Of a stretch of DNA of 19,252 nt, positions 14,242-19,252 are shown piece after piece. Below the pieces are notes generated by a model. The model did no database searches and was not told the DNA's origin. It saw only the letters and a program-made list of their open reading frames with translations. Position 1 is the stretch's first letter. Every line of letters starts with the position of its first letter. The stretch spans positions 1-19,252 of the forward strand of contig DAHVAI010000049.1 in NCBI GenBank assembly GCA_027314685.1, read 5' to 3'. A program made the translations under genes and the position numbers. This stretch comes from Nitrososphaerota archaeon (lineage in GTDB: Archaea; Thermoproteota; Nitrososphaeria; Nitrososphaerales; CADDZS01).

Positions 14242-14820
14242 CTAGGATTTCCTAAGTAACTTGACGGTCCCGTCAACTCCGCTCTGGAGATGAGTTGAGA
14301 AGAGACTCCTTATCGCGGCTACTATCTTCTGATCATGGATACTTCGAGTCATGATGAAAAGTGAAGTGACATTCGGTCCAGCGAGCACTTCGTTTGCATT
14401 CTTGAGAGCTTTGTAAGTCGATTCAAACCCTGATGATACTAGCATATCTGAAATGCTATCAATGACGAAAACAACGCTGCCACCAGAGGATGCTAATGAC
14501 TTGGAAATTACTTCAAGCAATATGGCAAAGTCATTCTGAGGAATAAGGACTTCGTTCTCCCGATCTGTTTGTCTTATGTAAGACACTGTGTCTGTCGATA
14601 AGAAAAACCTAAACTTCTCCGAGGAGAGAAACTTGTACACAGGACTACTCCTATGCGTGCAGACGAAGATCGTACTGCCCGCCTTAGAAAGCTCATCCGT
14701 GAAGCTACTCACCGACCTCTCGTAAGCTGTCGAAGGATCTATCTCCAAAAGGAAGGACCTTCCATGGATGAAGGAAAGATCCTCGCCTATCATTTTCGAG
14801 AATGATTTCCGGAGAGGCAA
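14242..14820 (-). CDS. RecA/KaiC-like protein lacking a Walker A motif
   Basis: 192 residues from TTG 14820, 30 bp after TATAAAT-type box 14845-14853. The sequence alternates strands and helices like a RecA/KaiC core: SFLLEIDPSTAYERSV where the P-loop would be expected but without GxxxxGK[ST], then STIFVCTHRSSP, VVFVIDSISDML as a Walker-B-like strand, and VTSLFIMTRS. This resembles DUF835-type and related archaeal proteins that keep the fold but appear not to bind ATP in the usual way, often linked to signalling. It lies alone on its strand. Assignment to the superfamily is by pattern only. Confidence 0.6.
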   Translation of the reverse strand: MPLRKSFSKMIGEDLSFIHGRSFLLEIDPSTAYERSVSSFTDELSKAGSTIFVCTHRSSPVYKFLSSEKFRFFLSTDTVSYIRQTDRENEVLIPQNDFAILLEVISKSLASSGGSVVFVIDSISDMLVSSGFESTYKALKNANEVLAGPNVTSLFIMTRSIHDQKIVAAIRSLFSTHLQSGVDGTVKLLRKS

Positions 14821-14844
14821 CTTTGCACTAGGCGAAATTAACTG

Positions 14845-14853
14845 CCTATAAAT
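14845..14853 (-). promoter_or_regulatory. TATA box of the RecA/KaiC-like gene
   Basis: Minus-strand ATTTATAGG about 30 bp before TTG 14820; leaderless spacing. Confidence 0.5.
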
Positions 14854-14950
14854 GCCCTCTTGACCGTTAATAAAAATGCGCAGCTTGTCACTACATGAAA
14901 TTGACCAATTCAGGAGGCGTTTTCAGTCCTTCTTGCGGATGTCGAATATG

Positions 14951-14986
14951 AAAAGAAAAAGGTCGCGGGGGAAGTAAATCCCCGCG
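14951..14986 (-). terminator. Hairpin plus T-tract terminator
   Basis: CGCGGGG (14964-14970) and CCCCGCG (14980-14986) form a perfect 7-bp GC stem with a 9-base loop. On the minus strand the stem is followed by ACC-TTTTTCTTTT, so it resembles an intrinsic terminator 10 bp after the small gene ending at 14997. Confidence 0.6.
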
Positions 14987-14996
14987 AATAGAGTTT

Positions 14997-15134
14997 CTAG
15001 TTGCCCCCAGGGCCGCCTATCTCTTCTAGGAAAGGTGGTTTGACACTTAGGTGTCCAAAGTGTGCAGCTACTACTACTGCCGATACGACTGAGAGGGCCA
15101 TTAGTCCTAATCTGATTTTTTCTTCGGTTGACAT
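14997..15134 (-). CDS. 45-residue single-pass membrane protein
   Basis: Short gene on the minus strand: ATG 15134, TAG 14999-14997. A charged N-terminus MSTEEKIR is followed by a hydrophobic helix (LMALSVVSAVVVAAHF, about 11-26) and a tail HLSVKPPFLEEIGGPGGN. A good TATA (TTATATTG, plus 15182-15189) lies about 50 bp upstream and a strong hairpin terminator directly follows, so it is its own transcription unit. Small single-helix proteins of this sort can be accessory subunits of respiratory complexes; no family is recognised here. Confidence 0.65.
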   Translation of the reverse strand: MSTEEKIRLGLMALSVVSAVVVAAHFGHLSVKPPFLEEIGGPGGN

Positions 15135-15326
15135 GGCGACCCAAGGCGAAAGCATCGATGTGAAAAGTTTTTCGGTTTCACAATATAATGATAACTATTA
15201 AGATAAATCCACATCATTCCTGAAGCTTGGGCGACCCCAACAAACTCAATTCTGAAATTGCCAAAGATGATTTGCCAAATTACCTAAAAAGCTAATATCT
15301 TTTAGCTGTAATTCAATAGGTTGTGA

Positions 15327-16439
15327 GATAAAACGCGGATTCCAGCCGACAACGCTGCTGAGTTTCTAACAAGAATAGCGCCTTTCGTGGCCTCTGATGG
15401 TGCCCGAAATCTGAACGCCATTTGTCGCGAGCTCTCGATCCCCTACCAGACACTGAGATTCAGGATGAACAAGCTCGGCGAGCATGGTATCAGTGTGCTC
15501 CCTCTTTTGGACGTCGACAAGCTTGGATTGCAACGAATCCGAGCATCATTCGAGATTCCAGAAACTGCAGGAAATCCGAAGGTGGTTCTTGGTGGGTTAC
15601 ATCAGAAAGCAGGTCTGAAAACTTACACGAGGATTTTCTTCAGCCACGAATTCGATTGCGAATTCGTAATACCAAAAGGCTCGCTAGCAGAATTAGGAAA
15701 ATTGCTTCGAGCACTTGAAGAAATGAAACTAATTGAAAACGTCGAGTACAAACCTATTCTGTGGAAGCAAGTGCTCATGATGAAAACTCATTACTTTGAT
15801 TATGAGTCAGGCGAATGGGATGTTGATTACTCTAGACTGGTGGGAGATCCATCTGTCTCTACCCCTACGCAAGCTTCCCAAAGTGTAAAGTTCGACTATA
15901 ATGATCTGCTAATCATCAAATCTTTGGAATTGGATCCATGGGCCAAAGTCGTTGACATCGCTGAAAAGTTGAAACTTCCAGTTGGCGACATTTCCTATCA
16001 CTTGAACAAGCATGTACTAGGAAAGAAACTGATACCATCTTACAGGCTGAGATGGATCGGCAACAAGGAGTCTTGGTCAAAACATTCGATAGTGATTCAG
16101 ACATACGTCTTCCAGAAGCTAACAGACGATGATGTGCGAAGAGCGATGTCGGTCATGACTGCTGCGCCATTTACTTGGGACATTCAGCTGGCGGAAGATG
16201 GCACCTTTTTCGCTAACCTTCTTGTTCCACTTTCACACTTTCCCGAAACCCAACACTATATTTCTGAGAATCTGAGGCCAAAAAACTTAAGGCCGCGGGT
16301 CCTTAGCGGTGACTGGTCTCTCGCATCGACATTCACTATCCCGACCATGATGTTTGAAGAAGGAAAATGGAAATTTGACCCTGAGGTTTCGCTAGGCTAC
16401 GTTCTTCAAATGGTGAATGAGTACAATAAGGTTAGATAG
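15327..16439 (+). CDS. Two-domain winged-helix transcriptional regulator
   Basis: From GTG 15387 the protein has 350 residues. It has two halves, each with a helix-turn-helix: NLNAICRELSIPYQTLRFRMNKL (split here: helix pair around residues 8-31) and, near 177-207, DIAEKLKLPVGDISYHLNKH, both followed by alpha/beta regions of an AsnC/Lrp-like or effector type. The frame is open upstream to 15327 and that part reads like the missing first helix of the N-terminal domain (RIPADNAAEFLTRIAPFVAS), yet has no ATG, GTG or TTG; TTG 15321 is followed directly by TGA 15324. A TATA-like TAATATCTTTTAG (15289-15301) would place the transcript start near 15321. The true start is thus unclear (ACG 15333, GTG 15387, or a sequence error). 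It lies alone; its targets are unknown. Confidence 0.78.
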   Translation, partial: DKTRIPADNAAEFLTRIAPFVASDGARNLNAICRELSIPYQTLRFRMNKLGEHGISVLPLLDVDKLGLQRIRASFEIPETAGNPKVVLGGLHQKAGLKTYTRIFFSHEFDCEFVIPKGSLAELGKLLRALEEMKLIENVEYKPILWKQVLMMKTHYFDYESGEWDVDYSRLVGDPSVSTPTQASQSVKFDYNDLLIIKSLELDPWAKVVDIAEKLKLPVGDISYHLNKHVLGKKLIPSYRLRWIGNKESWSKHSIVIQTYVFQKLTDDDVRRAMSVMTAAPFTWDIQLAEDGTFFANLLVPLSHFPETQHYISENLRPKNLRPRVLSGDWSLASTFTIPTMMFEEGKWKFDPEVSLGYVLQMVNEYNKVR

Positions 16440-16512
16440 AAGCTTATGCCTCGGCTCGGATTTTCGTGAACTTTGTGTCACCATGATTACTCAAGTGTAG
16501 TGACATGAGACT

Positions 16513-16521
16513 TCTATAATT
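16513..16521 (+). promoter_or_regulatory. TATA box of the NitrOD5-like gene
   Basis: TCTATAATT centred 26 bp before ATG 16543. Upstream, TGTCAC (16476-16481) and GTGACA (16500-16505) are inverted half-sites with an 18-base gap. Confidence 0.5.
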
Positions 16522-16542
16522 CGAGTTGCCGTCTCAAGATTC

Positions 16543-16866
16543 ATGTCACTTCTACAGCAAATGCAACCCGCGTCCAGTGAGCAGGAAATATTGGCCTGCA
16601 TCGACAGAGGACTGGAATCTGTTGGGTGCCACACCAAGAACGTCGTCTATTGGCACCTGGAAAGGATTGGGCATATTAGCAAGTCCGAAATCGTTGACAA
16701 GCCGATCAAATTTGTACAAGGTCTTAGGAATCTTTACCGTGAAAGTTCATCAGGCGTGGAAAACGCCATCCTGCAGCAGATCAATAGAAGGTTTAACCTG
16801 AACTGCTCGATCGGAACAGACCTCGTGACTGCAATATTTCAAGCAAAAATCAAGACGCCAGTATAA
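16543..16866 (+). CDS. NitrOD5-like small protein
   Basis: 107 residues, leaderless start ATG 16543. The central region (ILACIDRGLESVGCHTKNVVYWHLE, split: residues 16-40; then DKPIKFVQGLRNLY and VENAILQQINRRFNL) fits the NitrOD5 pattern, an output domain described in thaumarchaeal signalling proteins, normally of 80-90 residues. Here it stands alone without a sensor domain. It may sense or relay a signal by protein contact; no catalytic residues are apparent. The match is from memory of the pattern and moderately sure. It supports a thaumarchaeal origin. Confidence 0.6.
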   Translation: MSLLQQMQPASSEQEILACIDRGLESVGCHTKNVVYWHLERIGHISKSEIVDKPIKFVQGLRNLYRESSSGVENAILQQINRRFNLNCSIGTDLVTAIFQAKIKTPV

Positions 16867-16973
16867 GAGACAGATGTGTAAGGTCTATCTGGCCTTACTA
16901 ACCAGACGTTCTACAAGCGCATCCTTATATGTACCATCCGCAATATTACCTTTCCCCAATCAAGTGTACTATA

Positions 16974-17189
16974 ATGGAGCAACAAACCCAATTTGCGGCT
17001 GCGAGAGCGGAGACATGTGTTGTCTGCGGACGGAAGTTCAATAGCCAAGGTTATCTTGATCATCTTTTCCTGAACCGGGATTGCATGCGAAAGTACTGGG
17101 AAGAAGAGGAAAAGAACCACATTTCGAGATTAAGACAAAGAACATCCAGGAAGAATCTCAGGATACCAGGAACGCTGAGTCAAGCTTAG
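16974..17189 (+). CDS. Small C2H2/C2HC-like zinc-finger protein
   Basis: 71 residues from ATG 16974. CVVCGRKF, then YLDHLFLNRDC gives Cys-x2-Cys ... His ... Cys, a probable single zinc site, followed by a basic, Glu-rich helix (KYWEEEEKNHISRLRQR) and a basic tail. The upstream in-frame ATG 16929 would add 15 residues, but a TATA-like CAATATTACC (16941-16950) is centred about 28 bp before 16974, favouring the shorter form. Such small zinc-finger proteins are common in archaea, with nucleic-acid or protein-binding roles; no specific one is assigned. Confidence 0.65.
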   Translation: MEQQTQFAAARAETCVVCGRKFNSQGYLDHLFLNRDCMRKYWEEEEKNHISRLRQRTSRKNLRIPGTLSQA

Positions 17190-17224
17190 CTACTAAAGGA
17201 TTCAAAATCTAAATCGCTAGACGT

Positions 17225-17253
17225 CGATAGATAGAATATGGACATATCTATCG
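17225..17253. repeat. Inverted repeat enclosing a start codon
   Basis: CGATAGATA (17225-17233) and TATCTATCG (17245-17253) are perfect 9-bp inverted arms; the 11-base centre contains ATG 17238. The right arm overlaps a second palindrome TCGATATCGA (17251-17260). Confidence 0.6.
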
Positions 17254-17384
17254 ATATCGACGATTGCGCATTCAATTTTTGTAAGCAAAAGTATACTTCT
17301 CGATGCGTTCAAAACAAATGCATCTTCGGCTTGGAAAGAGAAAGAATACCTGACACTTACGCTAATGACGAAATGCAAGACTGA
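17238..17384 (+). CDS. Small Cys-rich protein
   Basis: 48-residue ORF, ATG 17238 to TGA 17382-17384: an acidic start MDISIDIDD, then Cys-x4-Cys-x8-Cys-x4-Cys (DCAFNFCKQKYTSRC, VQNKC), then an acidic tail ending NDEMQD. The four regularly spaced cysteines suggest a zinc-binding or redox site. A weak TATA-like TCTAAATC (17207-17214) is centred about 27 bp before the ATG. The reading is supported by the cysteine pattern and composition rather than by homology. Confidence 0.45.
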   Translation: MDISIDIDDCAFNFCKQKYTSRCVQNKCIFGLERERIPDTYANDEMQD

Positions 17385-17725
17385 TTCTCGTCTTTAGTCA
17401 GTTCAAACTGCTCCATCACTTTGCATCTGATGAAGTAAAGTATCAAAACGCGTAGCTGCATAATAAATCCATAATCAGACACTTCAGCAACGTTCCTATT
17501 AGGATCTCATTTTCGCTTACTACTATCTGGTCTGGCGTGCGGTAGCACTAGTTACAATATTTATTTATTCTTACAAAAGAATCAGTTAATTCAGGATTTT
17601 CCTTGTAACAACTGCATAGATTGTAGAGATTTCAAGGATAATTTCAACTGTTGTCATGCTATCTACAGATCATTCACCATAAGGTCTATATGATGAATTT
17701 CAATGCTTTTTTCTGATGAGCTGCC
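17385..17725. other. AT-rich intergenic stretch
   Basis: No convincing ORF on either strand. It contains a small inverted repeat ATTCTT-ACAA-AAGAAT (17567-17582) without a T-tract and a TATA-like CTATATGA (17684-17691) about 38 bp before the RAM-domain gene. Confidence 0.4.
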
Positions 17726-18031
17726 ATGTCACGTCTTTTAGCGTTCGTGGACATTTTCGTGGAGTCTCCTCAAATGGATTCGGTCATCCAAGAGCTCCAG
17801 AAAGTTCCGCACATGGAAGAACTTTACGAAGTAACTGGAGAATTTGATATAGTTTCACTTGTATCCGCAGAGGATATCGAGGAATTTAGAGACATCCTGA
17901 AGAACAGGATAATGAAGATAAAGGGCGTAAAAAGCACAGTCAGCTCAGTAGTGTTGCACGCTCACAAGGGTCCAAGGTGCGATCAAAACGGTAAACAATC
18001 ATCCATATCTCCTACTGACCTCGCGCACTAG
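17726..18031 (+). CDS. Stand-alone Lrp/AsnC ligand-binding (RAM) domain protein
   Basis: 101 residues. Residues 1-80 form an AsnC_trans_reg/RAM domain: AFVDIFVESPQMDSVIQELQ, VTGEFDIVSLV with the conserved G-x-(Y/F)-D turn, FRDILKNRIMKIKGV, and SSVVLHAHKG, which follows the family's alternating strand-helix pattern. There is no DNA-binding domain. Such single RAM proteins bind amino acids and may co-assemble with full-length Lrp regulators. A polar 20-residue tail is added. It lies about 100 bp before kdpA on the same strand, but a functional tie to potassium uptake is not indicated. Confidence 0.82.
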   Translation: MSRLLAFVDIFVESPQMDSVIQELQKVPHMEELYEVTGEFDIVSLVSAEDIEEFRDILKNRIMKIKGVKSTVSSVVLHAHKGPRCDQNGKQSSISPTDLAH

Positions 18032-18067
18032 TCTGATCAACTGATTTATTCATATGAATGGAGACCT

Positions 18068-18077
18068 GTTTGCAAAC
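18068..18077. promoter_or_regulatory. Short palindrome between the RAM gene and kdpA
   Basis: GTTTGCAAAC, a perfect 10-bp palindrome 54 bp before the kdpA start. Possible operator; could be chance. Confidence 0.25.
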
Positions 18078-18131
18078 TAGTATTTGTTCCAAAAAGCTCA
18101 GGGTTCTGTTGGTGTAGAGCGCTGAAGGGAT

Positions 18132-19252
18132 TTGCTCCAACCCATTCAGGTTGTAGACCTGATAATCATCCTTGCCGCTGTCTTGGTGTCTGCCTGGCTA
18201 CTCTCACCATATATTGTGCGAGTATTCAAACACACGCCCAGCAAGCTTGACAGAGTACTGAATCCGATAGAGAATTTCATTTACAAGGTCACCGGCGTAG
18301 ACCCGACTCATTCCATGGGATGGAAGGAGTACTTTCTTTCGGCTCTTTACCTTAACATCGCCCAAATGGTCATTGCTTTTATCATTCTGATGCTGCAAGG
18401 GCGTCTCCCTCTTAATCCACAGGGATTTCACGGATTATCATGGGATCTCGCTCTGAACACCGTTGTATCGTTTGCAACAAACACCAACCTACAACACTAC
18501 GCAGGCGAGCAATCACTTTCTTACTTGAGTCAGATGACGGCCATCCAATTCTTGCAGTTCACGTCAGCTGCCACTGGTGTATGTGCTGGCATTGCAATGG
18601 TGAGGGCTCTTGTAGCTCACTCAAGAGATATGGGGAATTTCTACGTCGATTTTGTTAGAGCAATAACTAGGATCTTCATTCCCCTATGTTTAGTCGCCGC
18701 CGTGTTGCTTGTTTATCTCGGTACGCCACAGTCTCTCGGTGGTTATACAGCTTTGAAAACGGTTGAAGGAGCTACCCAGTTCGTACTGGTCGGCCCCGTG
18801 GCATCACTTGTTTCAATAATGCAGCTGGGCACAAATGGTGGCGGCTATTATGGAGTCAATTCCGCCTACCCGCTCCAGAATCCCAGTCCTGAGACTGACC
18901 TTGTTCAAATCTTCTTGATGCTCCTGATACCTACCGCACTCTGCTTCGTCTTCGGAGAATTCATAGGAAGAAAGAGGGAGAGCGTCCCTATCATCGTTGG
19001 GGCCTATGCGCTATTTTGCATTGATCTTGCGATAGCCTTCATACCAAACCCAGTTGTCGTGGGGCCCGGATTAGAAACCAGGTTTGGGGGATTCATGTCC
19101 ACTTTTTGGACGGTTGTTACTACCACGGTCACGACAGGATCGGTCAATTCTTCGCTCGCAGGAATGTATCCGCTTGCCATACTTTCGGCTTTCATGGGAA
19201 TGATGATTCAGGCAGCTCCGGGAGGAATGGGAGTGGGGTTGATGTACATGTT
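18132..19252 (+). CDS. kdpA: Potassium-transporting ATPase subunit A (3' end off window)
   Basis: Pore-forming subunit of the high-affinity KdpFABC potassium pump in the cell membrane. The frame runs from TTG 18132 (the first start after TGA 18123, with AAGGGA just before it) to the right edge, about 373 residues of an expected 550-580. Selectivity-filter segments are visible: SFATNTNLQHYAGE, QLGTNGGGYYGVNSAYPLQNPSPET and TTTVTTGSVN; AAPGGMGVGLMYM is at the cut end. The N-terminal DPTHSMGWKEYF matches the DP..EQ.WK.Y block of KdpA. No KdpF is seen upstream. KdpB and KdpC are expected beyond the edge. kdp genes are usually induced by low potassium; in this window only the palindrome at 18068-18077 hints at control. 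Confidence 0.93.
   Translation, partial: MLQPIQVVDLIIILAAVLVSAWLLSPYIVRVFKHTPSKLDRVLNPIENFIYKVTGVDPTHSMGWKEYFLSALYLNIAQMVIAFIILMLQGRLPLNPQGFHGLSWDLALNTVVSFATNTNLQHYAGEQSLSYLSQMTAIQFLQFTSAATGVCAGIAMVRALVAHSRDMGNFYVDFVRAITRIFIPLCLVAAVLLVYLGTPQSLGGYTALKTVEGATQFVLVGPVASLVSIMQLGTNGGGYYGVNSAYPLQNPSPETDLVQIFLMLLIPTALCFVFGEFIGRKRESVPIIVGAYALFCIDLAIAFIPNPVVVGPGLETRFGGFMSTFWTVVTTTVTTGSVNSSLAGMYPLAILSAFMGMMIQAAPGGMGVGLMYM

Noticed and set aside
15321..15326. TTG-TGA as a start followed by selenocysteine UGA
   Set aside because: No selenoprotein insertion element is visible and Sec at position 2 of a regulator is implausible; an error or alternative start is simpler.
17567..17582. ATTCTT-ACAA-AAGAAT hairpin as a terminator
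   Set aside because: The stem is short and AT-rich and no T-tract follows on either strand.
18095..18165. tRNA-like stretch (AGCTCAG ... TGGTGTAGAGCGC)
   Set aside because: The D-arm loop would be 17 bases, there is no T-arm GTTCNANNC and no acceptor pairing; it overlaps the kdpA start.

Overview
The window looks like a chromosomal segment of a non-ammonia-oxidising thaumarchaeon (Nitrososphaeria) or a close relative. What I see: AT-rich archaeal TATA boxes about 25-30 bp upstream of many start codons (leaderless transcripts), frequent TTG starts, a NitrOD5-like output protein, a stand-alone Lrp/AsnC RAM domain, two-domain winged-helix regulators and a Cas4-like nuclease. The lineage is an inference from gene content; there is no rRNA or tRNA to confirm it.

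Layout. 1-6900 is a sulfur/molybdenum island. xdhC (cut by the left edge) and a TusA-like sulfur carrier form a minus-strand operon, divergent from heme o synthase (ctaB). Next comes a minus-strand pair: a NAD(P)HX-dehydratase-like ribokinase-fold protein and a DUF3343-like putative S/Se carrier. Divergent from it is a plus-strand dsrE-dsrH-dsrF (TusDBC-like) cluster whose dsrE carries a frameshift in a G6 run. Then a minus-strand operon holds a di-heme-type cytochrome b, a four-helix membrane protein and MocA (Mo-cofactor cytidylyltransferase). 6900-8600 holds a disrupted small ORF, an unknown coiled-coil protein and a second DsrE-family protein. 8600-12100 holds purH and a class I aminotransferase. 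12300-14800 holds a zinc-finger ORF that probably belongs to the following Cas4-like nuclease/HAD phosphatase fusion, two small coupled genes and a RecA/KaiC-like protein without Walker A. 14990-18030 holds small single-domain proteins and regulators. 18132 to the right edge is kdpA (partial).

How the genes may work together. TusA, the DsrEFH set, the extra DsrE and the DUF3343-like protein are sulfur-relay parts; XdhC and MocA mature a molybdenum hydroxylase (MCD cofactor insertion and sulfuration); the cytochrome b could pass electrons to the quinone pool. The catalytic Mo subunit is not in the window. The best new observation is a shared palindrome, CGAAC-(1-2 nt)-GTTCG, lying just upstream of the TATA box of three separate minus-strand transcription units: tusA-xdhC, cytochrome b-membrane protein-mocA, and the lone dsrE. 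It suggests one regulator for a Mo/S regulon.

Several genes (dsrE, a small ORF at 10352, the zinc-finger/Cas4-HAD gene) each need one base skipped to read through. Assembly errors are the simplest explanation, at least for the two homopolymer cases, but the breaks change the annotation and are recorded individually.
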